DNA from: Saccharothrix coeruleofusca
Lineage (GTDB): Bacteria > Actinomycetota > Actinomycetes > Mycobacteriales > Pseudonocardiaceae
NCBI RefSeq assembly: GCF_014648515.1
Contig: NZ_BMRG01000010.1
Location: 134,309-198,308 of the forward strand
Direction of reading: 5' to 3'
DNA length: 64,000 nt
The notes below the pieces were generated by a model. The model worked only from the letters and a program-made list of their open reading frames with translations. It did not search any database and was not told the DNA's origin. The position numbers and the translations under genes are program-made. Shown in pieces: positions 27,844 to 35,596 of the stretch (within the stretch, counting starts at the first letter, position 1; each line of letters opens with the position of its first letter).

Positions 27844-28566
27844 TCAGACGCCGAGGCGCTCGGCGGCGCGCTTGGCGATGTCGGTGAACGGCGCGACCAT
27901 CGGCTGAACCTGCGCCTTGGCGCGGGCGGTGAGCTCGGGACCGGCCAGTTCCGGCGTCCCGACGTCGAACAGCGGCTTGGGCGCGTACTCGGCGTGCAGG
28001 ATGGACTCCCGCGCCCGCTCGTCGCCGAACATGTCCTGGATGATGCGGAAGGCGATCTCGAAGCCGCCGGTGGCGGGGCCCGCGGTGATGCGGTTGCGGT
28101 CCTCGACGACGTTGCCGGGCGCGTGGGTCGCGCCGAAGTAGGGCAGCAGGTCCACGCAGTGGAAGTTGGTGGTCGCGCGGTAGCCGCGCAGCAGGCCCGC
28201 CGCGCCCATCAGCAGCGCGCCCCCGCAGGACCCGGCCACCCAGCGGGCGCGGCTGCCGCGGTCGGCGAGGAACTCCAGGGTCTCCTCGTCCTCGAACACC
28301 TCCGCGCCGACCGCCCCGGCGTAGAGGACGTCCAGGTCGCGGGGGCAGTCGGCGTAGCTGGTCGTCGGTCGGGTGGGGAAGACCGGCTGGCCCATGACCT
28401 CCTCGGTGTTCTTCCACACCAGGTGCACGTTCACGCCGGGGAGGATGCCCAGCGCGGTGTGCGGGCCGATGATGTCGACGGGGTTGTAGCCGGGGGCGAC
28501 GAGGAACGCCACCTCGACGGGTTTGGCGTCCTGCTCGGACAGGTCGAGCTTCATGGGTGCGGACAC
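27844..28566 (-). CDS. DJ-1/PfpI-family protein, isocyanide-hydratase-like
   Basis: A 240-residue cytosolic protein of the class I glutamine amidotransferase-like fold. The nucleophile elbow AGSCGGALLMGAAGLLRG places the reactive Cys at 114, with FHCVDLLPYFGA and ITAGPATGGFEIAFRI following, which resembles isonitrile (isocyanide) hydratase. The exact chemistry is not proven; other members are glyoxalases or chaperones. GTG28566 has an excellent AAGGAGG site. It lies 64 bases downstream of the MarR gene on the same strand. A 33-base nested palindrome between the two genes is probably its control site. Confidence 0.85.
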   Translation of the reverse strand: MSAPMKLDLSEQDAKPVEVAFLVAPGYNPVDIIGPHTALGILPGVNVHLVWKNTEEVMGQPVFPTRPTTSYADCPRDLDVLYAGAVGAEVFEDEETLEFLADRGSRARWVAGSCGGALLMGAAGLLRGYRATTNFHCVDLLPYFGATHAPGNVVEDRNRITAGPATGGFEIAFRIIQDMFGDERARESILHAEYAPKPLFDVGTPELAGPELTARAKAQVQPMVAPFTDIAKRAAERLGV

Positions 28567-28596
28567 GGTGCCTCCTTCGGGGGACGACGGAGGCAG

Positions 28597-28629
28597 ACTA
28601 TCAGACAGACTTAAAGTCTGGCTGATAGT
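28597..28629. promoter_or_regulatory. 33-base nested palindrome between MarR and PfpI genes
   Basis: Two inverted repeats share one centre. The outer arms are ACTATCAG and CTGATAGT (8+8); the inner arms are CAGACTT and AAGTCTG (7+7) around a single A. Only two positions break symmetry. It begins 30 bases upstream of the PfpI start and ends next to the MarR stop codon. This is the size of two half-overlapping dyads, so a dimer-of-dimers MarR operator is plausible; a hairpin acting on the transcript is the alternative. Confidence 0.7.
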
Positions 28630-29088
28630 TCAGGTGGTCCCGTCGGAGTTCGCGGTGAGCCCGATGAGGAAGGACTTGAAGCGCTCCCCGCCCTCCGGCA
28701 GGTCCCGCGACAGCTCGGCGTCGAGTTCGCGCAGCGTCGCCGCCACCTCGGCCAGCACCTCGCGCCCCTTGGCGGTGACGTCCAGGCGGGCGCGCTGCCC
28801 CTGCCCGGTCGGCTCCTTGTCGATGGCGCCGAGCTCCTGCAGCTGCCGCACCGTGGCGTGCATGCTCTGGGTGGTCACCCCGGCCCGGCGGGCGAGGTCG
28901 CTGTAGGACATGTCGGGCCGCCGGGACAGGTGGCCCAGCGCGCCGAGGTGGCGCAGGGTCAACCCGTGCGGCGCCAACGCCTTCTCGATGCGGCGTTGCG
29001 CCGCGCGGCCCGCGCCCACCAGCAGCATGGCCAGCGAGCCGGACGGGAGCGGTGCGGCGGGGGTGTTCTCGTCGGTATCGGTGGGCAT
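28630..29088 (-). CDS. MarR-family transcriptional regulator
   Basis: A 152-residue winged-helix regulator. HTH and wing are visible (LTLRHLGALGHLSRRPDMSYSDLARRAGVTTQSMHATVRQLQELGAI, then the basic wing GQGQRARLDVTAKG), flanked by dimerisation helices. ATG29088 is the start. It is divergent from the methyltransferase gene (126 bases between the starts) and upstream of the PfpI gene. The family usually represses neighbouring genes until a phenolic or electrophilic ligand or oxidant is present. Confidence 0.9.
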   Translation of the reverse strand: MPTDTDENTPAAPLPSGSLAMLLVGAGRAAQRRIEKALAPHGLTLRHLGALGHLSRRPDMSYSDLARRAGVTTQSMHATVRQLQELGAIDKEPTGQGQRARLDVTAKGREVLAEVAATLRELDAELSRDLPEGGERFKSFLIGLTANSDGTT

Positions 29089-29214
29089 GGGACACCTTGC
29101 TGCTTCGGACCTGCGGGTTGACGGCCCACCCTCTCACGCCGACCGGTCCGGTGCGCCGCGCCGATCCCGTTATCGGGTTGGAGGAACGGCGCGGTCCCTG
29201 CGATGGTTCGAGCC

Positions 29215-29985
29215 ATGAGCGGGGATTTCGACGAACTGGTCGCGGAGGCCGACGCGGTTGACGTCACCGGCTGGGACTTCTCCTGGCTCCACGGCCGCGC
29301 CACCGAGGAACGGCCGCCCTGGGGCTACCAGCGGCTGATGGGCGAGCGGGTGGGCCGCGCGGTGATGAGCCTGGACGTCCAGACCGGCGGCGGCGAGGTG
29401 CTGGCGGGCATCCCGCAGCGCGCCGCCAAGGCCATGGTCGCCACCGAGTCATGGCCGCCGAACCTCGCGCGGGCGCAGGAGAACCTGCGCGACAAGGGCG
29501 TCGTCGTGGTCGCCGACGCGGACCAGCCGCCGCTGCCCTTCGCCGACGGCACCTTCGACCTGGTCACCAGCCGCCACCCGGTGACCACGCACTGGGCCGA
29601 GATCGCCCGCGTGCTGACGGCGGGCGGCACCTACTTCTCCCAGCAGATCGGTCCGGACAGCGGTCACGAGATCTCCGACTTCTTCCTCGGCCCCCGGCAG
29701 CCGGGGCGCGGCGACCGCGATCCGGAACTGGCCAGGGCCAGGGCGGAGGCGGCCGGGCTGGAGGTCGTGGACCTGCGGACCGCCGAGCTCCGGATGGAGT
29801 TCTTCGACATCGGCGCGGTCGTCTACTTCCTGCGCAAGGTGATCTGGTTCGTCCCCGACTTCACCGTCGAGAAGTACCGCGACCGGTTGGCCGCGCTGCA
29901 CGAGCGGATTCAGGCCGAGGGGGCGTTCGTCGCCCACTCCCGCCGCTTCCTCGTCGAGGCCCGCAAGCCGATGGGCCGGGGCTGA
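29215..29985 (+). CDS. Class I SAM-dependent methyltransferase
   Basis: A 256-residue enzyme. Seen: motif I as LDVQTGGGEVL (the acidic residue precedes the Gly-rich loop), motif II/III around VVVADADQPPLPFADGTFDLVTSRH, and a post-motif strand EIARVLTAGGTYF. These fit the Methyltransf_11 group. No membrane segment. ATG29215 is chosen over GTG29203. The substrate is unknown. Divergent from the MarR regulator, which may control it. A hairpin with G-U wobble follows the stop. Confidence 0.85.
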   Translation: MSGDFDELVAEADAVDVTGWDFSWLHGRATEERPPWGYQRLMGERVGRAVMSLDVQTGGGEVLAGIPQRAAKAMVATESWPPNLARAQENLRDKGVVVVADADQPPLPFADGTFDLVTSRHPVTTHWAEIARVLTAGGTYFSQQIGPDSGHEISDFFLGPRQPGRGDRDPELARARAEAAGLEVVDLRTAELRMEFFDIGAVVYFLRKVIWFVPDFTVEKYRDRLAALHERIQAEGAFVAHSRRFLVEARKPMGRG

Positions 29986-29997
29986 CGCGCCCGCCCC

Positions 29998-30035
29998 GAT
30001 GCCTGGAACTGCGATGAATCAAGGTTCCAGGTATC
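29998..30035 (+). terminator. Terminator after the methyltransferase
   Basis: The arms at 29998-30009 and 30024-30035 (CCTGGAAC pairing with GTTCCAGG, extended by GAT and ATC through one G-U pair) form a 12-bp stem with a 14-base loop, 13 bases after the stop codon. Confidence 0.6.
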
Positions 30036-30228
30036 GGGAGTCTCTGTGGAGGCAGCCGAGGTCGCGTGACGCAGCACTGGCTCGGTGCTCCGGCCGCCGG
30101 AGCACCGAGTCACGTCCTCGAAGCGGTTGTGCCTGATCCGGTTCGCCGCCAACGGCGGGGTGCCACGCCGAGCAGCGCGGTGAACCGGCGCGCGAACGCT
30201 GGAGCAGGTTCGTCAGCACGTCCACGGC
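30036..30228. other. Short non-coding stretch before a gene remnant
   Basis: No convincing codon bias or ribosome-binding site on either strand, and no clear repeat apart from the terminator just to the left. It probably belongs to the decayed region that follows. Confidence 0.4.
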
Positions 30229-30656
30229 TTGAGCCGATCCCACATGCATATGCGTGAATCCAGCATGGATGACACCGCGGTGGACTGGTTGTGCGGCCGT
30301 ATGCCCCCTGTGCTCAACGTAGGTCTCGACCCACAGGTCGTCGGCGACCCCTCGGCGCCGAACGACGCGTTCCCGACGGTTGACGCCGCTCAGGTCGAGG
30401 CCGGGCTGGCCAGAGTCGGGACCGAACTCGCGCTTCTCGGTCTCGGCTTCGAGACCTGTCTGCTCGACCGGAGCACGACGGCGGTGGTGTACGACTTGAA
30501 CCCGCGATGACGCCGCTGTTCGAGGAGCTCGTCAACATCGCGCGGACACACGCCCCGGCATCCGTGCTCTGCTTTCAACACCGGACCGGGCACGACCGTG
30601 GACGCAGTGCGGTGGTGGTGGCCGCCGAGGGCTTGATGGTGTGCCCGGGGCGGTGA
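30229..30656 (+). pseudogene. Remnant of a small cytosolic protein, frameshifted
   Basis: Two reading frames together look like one damaged short protein. The first frame (30229-30510) gives PPVLNVGLDPQVV then EAGLARVGTELALLGLGFETCLLD. The second, from ATG30507, gives LFEELVNIARTHAPASVLCF. From memory these match the start and end of a small family of about 130 residues (GLHPxVVD, AxLCLxDLG, LFEKLxNVVHxHAP). The middle segment expected between them is missing. Coding bias is weaker than in the flanks. Homology search would decide; the family has no function I can name. Confidence 0.4.
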
Positions 30657-30700
30657 CCGTCACCACGTCACCGATGACGGTCACGCATGCGACTGCGGCA

Positions 30701-31687
30701 CTAGGCCGTGTACTGGCGGTGGCGCAGGCTGTTGATCAGCGCGGCCAGGGTGTCGGCGTCCTCGCAGCCCGCGGTGAACCCGCTGCCGTCGGCGAACACC
30801 AGTCGCACGACCGGGCCCGGCGCGGGCGCCATCACGGTGCCGTAGCCGTGGAGCACCCCGGCCGTCAACCAGTCGCCTGCGTTCAGGCGGGAACTGGTGG
30901 CGTACTCGACGGTGGTCATGGGGAACTCGCGCCGGAACGGTCCGGTGGCCACTCGCACCGCGTGCTCGTCCACCACCAGTCGGTACCGGCTGATCGCCAG
31001 CGTCGCCACCGCGGTGAGCGCCACGGCCAGACCGATCGGCGCGTACCCGGCGCCCAGCGACAGCCCGAACACCACCGCCATGATCGCGCCGATCAGCACC
31101 TGTCCGGCGGCGGCCCACACCAGCGGGCGCAGCACGCGGTGCTCGCTCCACAGCACCCGCTCGCCCGTGGCCAGCGGGAACCGGACCGCGTTCGCGGGCG
31201 GCGCGCCTGCCGCGGGCAACCCGGAAGAACGCCGCCCGGCCAGTGCGAGGGCGAGCGCGCCTGCCAGCAGCACCGCCACCGGCAGCCCTGTCGCGAACGG
31301 AGCCGACGGCGTCCGCACCTCCTCGGGGCTCCGCGCGTCCAAGGCCGGGGCCAGGATGAGCAGCAGCGCACCGCACAACGCGGTGACCAGCATCGCGACC
31401 ACCAGTTGCGCCACGGTGCGCGCCCAGTGCACGGCCGGGGCGGGCAGTCGTCGGGCCAGGAAGAACGCCACCGCCCCCAGCAGCCACAGCCCGGTGATCG
31501 CGGCCAGTCCGGTGGTGATCAGGGGCTCGGTGGCCAGCGTGCTGAGCACGGGCCTGTCGCCCCCGCCCTTGTTGGGAATCCGCTCCGGCAGCCTGTCCGC
31601 CCAGCCCGAGACCACCGCGGCGGTGGTGCCCAGCACGGCGCCGGGCAGGAGGACGAGTCCGGTCAGCCATCGAAGGACCTGGTTCAT
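30701..31687 (-). CDS. Membrane protein paired with a YtrA-type GntR regulator
   Basis: A 328-residue integral membrane protein. Hydrophobic helices are visible at about 5-28, 55-80, 90-112, 132-150, 188-206 and 209-230. A C-terminal cytoplasmic domain of about 100 residues (YRLVVDEHAVRVATGPFRREFPM) resembles a PH-like or DUF1648-associated tail. The function is unknown; proteins of this layout usually sit beside YtrA-type GntR regulators. Its start codon overlaps the stop of the GntR gene by four bases (ATGA), so the two are translationally coupled and probably report envelope stress. Confidence 0.82.
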   Translation of the reverse strand: MNQVLRWLTGLVLLPGAVLGTTAAVVSGWADRLPERIPNKGGGDRPVLSTLATEPLITTGLAAITGLWLLGAVAFFLARRLPAPAVHWARTVAQLVVAMLVTALCGALLLILAPALDARSPEEVRTPSAPFATGLPVAVLLAGALALALAGRRSSGLPAAGAPPANAVRFPLATGERVLWSEHRVLRPLVWAAAGQVLIGAIMAVVFGLSLGAGYAPIGLAVALTAVATLAISRYRLVVDEHAVRVATGPFRREFPMTTVEYATSSRLNAGDWLTAGVLHGYGTVMAPAPGPVVRLVFADGSGFTAGCEDADTLAALINSLRHRQYTA

Positions 31688-32037
31688 GCGAACGCCTCCC
31701 TGATCATGGCGACGACTTCGTCGGCGCCCATGCCGATTCGCCGGGCCGTCGCGGCGACCTCCCGCACCGCGTCGGCCAGTCGTGCCCGCTCGTCCGGGGC
31801 GGTCGAGACCACCACCGCGCCACGCCCTCGCCGCAGCTCGATCAGCCCTTCGTCCCGCAGTGCCGCGTAGGCCCGCAGCACGGTGTGCATGTTCACCCCG
31901 AGCGAGGAGGCGAGCTCCCGAGCGGGCGGCAACCGCTCGCCCGGCTTCAGCGTCGCGCTGACGAGGGCGCTCCGCACGCAGGCGGCGATCTGGTCTCCCA
32001 GCGGGGTGCTGCTGCCGGGGTCGACTCGGAACAACAT
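31684..32037 (-). CDS. GntR-family regulator, YtrA type
   Basis: A 117-residue protein with the YtrA form of GntR: a winged HTH (PLGDQIAACVRSALVSATLKPGERL, LASSLGVNMHTVLRAYAALRDEGLIELRRGRGAVV) followed by only a short helical dimerisation tail. Such regulators repress membrane-protein genes in the same operon. The start ATG32037 directly abuts a palindrome, and a -35/-10 pair is close enough that the mRNA is probably leaderless. Confidence 0.92.
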   Translation of the reverse strand: MLFRVDPGSSTPLGDQIAACVRSALVSATLKPGERLPPARELASSLGVNMHTVLRAYAALRDEGLIELRRGRGAVVVSTAPDERARLADAVREVAATARRIGMGADEVVAMIREAFA

Positions 32038-32072
32038 GTTCTAATTCTTATAGAACAATAAGGATGAGTCAA
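32038..32072 (-). promoter_or_regulatory. GntR promoter with overlapping palindromic operator
   Basis: On the minus strand TTGACT (32067-32072) and TAAGAA are about 16 bases apart, ending roughly 8 bases before ATG32037. GTTCTA and TAGAAC form a 6+7+6 inverted repeat at 32038-32056, covering the -10 region. Repression by occluding the -10 of a leaderless transcript would fit an autoregulated GntR gene. Confidence 0.6.
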
Positions 32073-32113
32073 CGGGTCGGGTTGGTCGGTGGGGTGGCGC
32101 TGACGAGCGCGTT

Positions 32114-32158
32114 TTGCCCCGGCCTATACCTAGAAGTACTATGCATCATGCTTCTAGG
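32114..32158 (+). promoter_or_regulatory. PadR promoter and operator-like palindrome
   Basis: A near-perfect 30-base dyad spans 32129-32158, with outer arms CCTAGAAG and CTTCTAGG and a central ATGCAT; 12 of 15 paired positions match. A -10 candidate TACTAT (32137-32142) lies inside it, with TTGCCC (32114-32119) 17-18 bases upstream. The start codon is 15 bases downstream of the dyad. It is the likely PadR binding site. Confidence 0.6.
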
Positions 32159-32173
32159 GTTGAAGGAGGTCCC

Positions 32174-32548
32174 GTGAAAGTCGCCAAGGACCTCGTGGCC
32201 GCTTCGGCGACGCCGATGGTGCTGGGCATCCTGGCCGAGGGGGACAGCTACGGCTACGCCATCCTCAAGCGCATCAACGAGCTCTCCGGCGGGGAGCTGG
32301 ACTGGACCGAGGGGCTGCTCTACCCCCTGCTGCACCGGCTGGAACGCCTCGGGCACGTGGAGTCCAGCTGGCAGTCGGTGGCCGGGGAGCGGCGGCGCAA
32401 GTACTACCGCATCACCTCCGGTGGCCTGGCCGAGCTGGCCGAGCAGCGCCGCCAGTGGGACGCGGTGGTCGGCGCGCTCAAGGAGATCTGGCCCGGCTCA
32501 GGGGAGACCAGGCCGCTGACGGCGGTTCTGCGGGGAGGCTTCGCATGA
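32174..32548 (+). CDS. PadR-family transcriptional regulator
   Basis: A 124-residue short PadR protein: winged HTH with the family hallmarks (PMVLGILAEGDSYGYAILKRI, EGLLYPLLHRLERLGHVESSW, RRKYYRIT) and a brief C-terminal helix for dimerisation. GTG32174 follows an ideal AAGGAGGT. Its stop overlaps the start of a membrane-protein gene (ATGA), the usual pairing in which PadR represses its own operon. A palindrome covers the promoter. Confidence 0.93.
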   Translation: MKVAKDLVAASATPMVLGILAEGDSYGYAILKRINELSGGELDWTEGLLYPLLHRLERLGHVESSWQSVAGERRRKYYRITSGGLAELAEQRRQWDAVVGALKEIWPGSGETRPLTAVLRGGFA

Positions 32549-33912
32549 CGGGCGAGCAGGACGACCTGGAGGCCCAGTTCGCCCAGTGGCGGCAGTACGT
32601 GCGCCGCCGCCGGGAGCTGCGGCAGACCGACACCGACGAGCTCGAAGACCACCTCCGGGGGTCGGTCGAGGAGCTGCGCGCCGCAGGCCTGCGCGCCGAC
32701 GAGGCGTTCCTGGTCGCGGTCAAGCGCATGGGCAGCCTGGACGAGCTGGCCCGCGAGTTCGCCAGGGAGCACTCGGAGCGGCTGTGGAAGCAGCTGGTGC
32801 TGACCGGCGGGACCGACGACCCGGCGGTGGGCGGGCGGCCCCGGCGCGAGCTGCTCGCGATGGTGCTGTGCGCGGTGGGCGCGGCGGTGTCGGTCAAGGT
32901 GCCGGAGCTGTTCGGCGCGGACTTCGAGCGGGACGGCGCGTTCTACGGGCCCAACGCGGGCCTGCTCGTGCTGCCCTGGCTCGCAGCCTTCCTGGCCTGG
33001 CGCCGTCGCGCGGGCAGGGTGGTGGTCGGCGTCCTGCTCGCGCTGTTCGCGCTCGGGGCCGTGGCGGCCAACGCCTACCCGCTCGCCGAGGACTCCCAGT
33101 CGGTGGTGCTGACCAGCATCCACCTCCTCATCGCCCTGTGGTTCGCGGTCGGCGTGGCCTACGTGGCCGACGACCCGCGCTCGCCGCGCAGGCGCATGGA
33201 CTTCGTCCGCTTCACCGGCGAGTGGTTCGTCTACTACGTCCTCATCGCCCTCGGCGGCGGGGTGCTGACCGTCTTCGTGTTCGGCACCTTCGAGACCATC
33301 GGCGCATCCCCGGAGGACTTCGTGGGGCGCTGGCTGCTGCCCTGCGGGGCCGCCGGGGCGGTGGTGGTGGCAGGGTGGCTGGTGGAGGCCAAGCAGAGCG
33401 TCGTGGAGAACATCGCCCCGGTGCTCACGCGGCTGTTCACCCCGCTGTTCACCGCGGTGCTGCTGGCCTTCCTGGTCACCTACGGGGTGACCGGCGGGGG
33501 CATCGACGTCGAGCGGGAAGCGCTGATCCTGTTCGACCTGCTGCTGGCCGTGGTGCTGGGACTGCTGCTCTACTCGATCTCCGCGCGCGACCCGCTGGCC
33601 CCGCCCGGCCCGTTCGACAAGCTGCAGCTGGCCCTCGTGGTCAGCGCGCTGGCCATCGACGTGCTGGTGCTGCTGGCGATCACCGGGCGCATCACCGAGT
33701 ACGGCACCACGCCCAACAAGGCGGCGGCGCTGGGGGAGAACGTCATCCTGCTGGCCAACCTCGCCTGGTCGGCCTGGCTGCTGCTGGGGATGGTCCGCCG
33801 CCGCGCGCCGTTCGCGGCGCTGGAGCGCTGGCAGACCAACTACCTGCCGGTGTACGCGGGGTGGGCGTGGGTGGTGGCCCTGGTCTTCCCGCCGCTGTTC
33901 GGCTTCCTCTGA
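32545..33912 (+). CDS. Permease-prefix-domain membrane protein
   Basis: A 455-residue protein. An N-terminal soluble part (about 1-90: QFAQWRQYVRRRRELRQTDTDELEDHLRGSVEEL...) matches the permease-prefix segment often found next to PadR genes. Around ten hydrophobic helices follow. No nucleotide-binding or peptidase motif was seen, so it is not itself an ABC protein. Coupled to the PadR gene by an ATGA overlap. It probably forms a membrane sensor or transporter controlled by that repressor; the substrate is unknown. Confidence 0.85.
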   Translation: MTGEQDDLEAQFAQWRQYVRRRRELRQTDTDELEDHLRGSVEELRAAGLRADEAFLVAVKRMGSLDELAREFAREHSERLWKQLVLTGGTDDPAVGGRPRRELLAMVLCAVGAAVSVKVPELFGADFERDGAFYGPNAGLLVLPWLAAFLAWRRRAGRVVVGVLLALFALGAVAANAYPLAEDSQSVVLTSIHLLIALWFAVGVAYVADDPRSPRRRMDFVRFTGEWFVYYVLIALGGGVLTVFVFGTFETIGASPEDFVGRWLLPCGAAGAVVVAGWLVEAKQSVVENIAPVLTRLFTPLFTAVLLAFLVTYGVTGGGIDVEREALILFDLLLAVVLGLLLYSISARDPLAPPGPFDKLQLALVVSALAIDVLVLLAITGRITEYGTTPNKAAALGENVILLANLAWSAWLLLGMVRRRAPFAALERWQTNYLPVYAGWAWVVALVFPPLFGFL

Positions 33913-34084
33913 CCGGGGGCGCTCCGGCAAGGGCCGCCCGAGGTGCGCGAACGCCCGGCTCGCGGTTGTGAGACCGGCCATATCGGGCATCTTGGGCGGT
34001 TACTTCCCGTCGGCGGGGGTACCTGGACGTGGGCGTCAAACAGCCGGCGCGTTGTTCTCACGTGCGTGGAGAGGGCGGTGCGCG

Positions 34085-34501
34085 ATGGAGCTGGAGTTCG
34101 ACGACGCCAAGGTGCGCGGGCTTCGCGGTTACGTCCGGCAGGTCACCGAGGAGCTGGGACTGTCCGGCGAGAGCTCCTTCGTGCAGGTCGAGCGGCCGGT
34201 CGGGGCCTACCTGGCGCTGGACGGCAGGCTGCCCGGCTTCCCCGACCGGGACGTGGCGCTGCTGTGGGAGGAGGACCTCGGCTGGTCCGCCGCGGTCGAG
34301 ACGCACAGCGGGGAGGACCTCCTCGTCCAGGCTTACTTCGGCCCCGACACCACGCCCTCGCCGCGCGCGGTCGCGCGGTGGGTGCGCGAGCTGTTCGCGG
34401 GCCGCAAGCGGCAGCCCTTCCTGGTGCCGCCGCGCCGGGCGCAGGAGGACCTGACGCTCGACGCGGTGCCCCAGGCGGTGCCGCTGCCCCGGTCCGCGTG
34501 A
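34085..34501 (+). CDS. Small DUF6292-like protein
   Basis: A 138-residue soluble protein. The sequence (VRGLRGYVRQVTEELGL, FVQVERPVGAYLALDGRLPGF, ALLWEEDLGWSAAVETHSGEDLLV) fits what I remember of DUF6292, small proteins common in Pseudonocardiaceae and often next to regulators. The central part is predicted alpha/beta. No catalytic motif is seen. The converging metallo-hydrolase ends four bases after its stop. The family label is tentative; that it is a gene is clear from codon bias. Confidence 0.75.
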   Translation: MELEFDDAKVRGLRGYVRQVTEELGLSGESSFVQVERPVGAYLALDGRLPGFPDRDVALLWEEDLGWSAAVETHSGEDLLVQAYFGPDTTPSPRAVARWVRELFAGRKRQPFLVPPRRAQEDLTLDAVPQAVPLPRSA

Positions 34502-34505
34502 CGGC

Positions 34506-35474
34506 CTACCCGAACGTGTAGGGCGTCAGGTACCGCGGCAGCAATACCTCGGTGCGCGGCGCGACCCGGCGGACGGCGGCGAGGAACCCGTCGAGCCGCC
34601 TGCGGTCCTCCGGCGTGACCGGGGGCGGGTTGGTCAGCGGCGTCTCGAAGTCGTCCCAGTGCACCGGCACCACGATGGCGGGCCGTCCCAGCGCCTCCAG
34701 CAGGCGCGGCGCGTACTCGTGGGTGACGTCGGTGCTCGGCACCGCGACCATCGCCACGTCGGGGGCCAGGCCCGCCAGGTTGCGCTCGACGAAGTCGCTG
34801 GCGCCCATGAAGAACACCGAGGGGCCGCCGCGCGGGGTGATCTGGAAGGCCAGCGTGTCGCCCTCCGGCAGGTCGGCGATCGTCGCGGGCGGGGCGGGCA
34901 CCTCGGTGCGCACGCCGGGGAAGGCCATCGAGTACGAGGGGTTGCGGCTGTGCAGCGAGGCCACCACCTCCACGGTGTACTCGCCGAAGTCCAGCACCTC
35001 GCCGCCCTTGACCGGGCTGAGCTGCCCGGTGGGCAGGCCGTGCGCCAGGCCGAGGTGGTAGGCGGTGAGCGTGCCGAACACCCTGGCGCCGGACCGCCGC
35101 GCGATGTGCGGCACGTCGTTGTAGTGGTCCCAGTGGGTGTGGGTGACCAGGATCGTCTCCGGGGTGCCCGCGTGCTCGGCGATGCGCTCGGCGTCGACGG
35201 TCAGCCCGGTGGCCGGGTTGAACGGCGGCTTGAACAACCCGGTGTCGAAGCGGCTCAGGTACGGGTCCACCAGCACGGTCTTCGCGCCGATGTCGACGCG
35301 CCAACCGGCGGTGCCCAGCCAGCGGAACGTGGCGGTGGACCCGCCCCGCCCCCGGCGGCGCGGCGCGGCCTGCGCGGTGGGCGGGATCGCGGAAGCGGCG
35401 GCCACCGGGATGCCTGCCGCCGCGCCCGCCGCGGTGGCCAGGAAGCGGCGACGGCCCAGTCGTGGATCGGTCAT
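34506..35474 (-). CDS. Tat-exported metallo-beta-lactamase-fold hydrolase
   Basis: A 322-residue MBL-fold protein. Residues 1-36 form a twin-arginine signal (RRRFLATAAGAAAG and an Ala-rich segment ending near AQA). The mature part has TFRWLGTAGWRV, VLVDPYLSR, the metal motif THTHWDHYND, a GASDF strand and a late VPVHWDD, the pattern of UlaG-like/N-acyl-PE phospholipase D-like hydrolases that act on amides or phosphodiesters. Folding before export suggests metals are loaded in the cytoplasm. The substrate is not clear. Confidence 0.88.
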   Translation of the reverse strand: MTDPRLGRRRFLATAAGAAAGIPVAAASAIPPTAQAAPRRRGRGGSTATFRWLGTAGWRVDIGAKTVLVDPYLSRFDTGLFKPPFNPATGLTVDAERIAEHAGTPETILVTHTHWDHYNDVPHIARRSGARVFGTLTAYHLGLAHGLPTGQLSPVKGGEVLDFGEYTVEVVASLHSRNPSYSMAFPGVRTEVPAPPATIADLPEGDTLAFQITPRGGPSVFFMGASDFVERNLAGLAPDVAMVAVPSTDVTHEYAPRLLEALGRPAIVVPVHWDDFETPLTNPPPVTPEDRRRLDGFLAAVRRVAPRTEVLLPRYLTPYTFG

Positions 35475-35596
35475 GGCGCGCAGCCAAGCAACGCCCGGCG
35501 CGGCGCGTCCAAGACCACCGCGGCGGGGCTGTGATAGCGGGCCGCGTATCGGTCCTGGCAGGCGGACCCGGCCCGGTGCGGGCGGTGAGACGCGGT

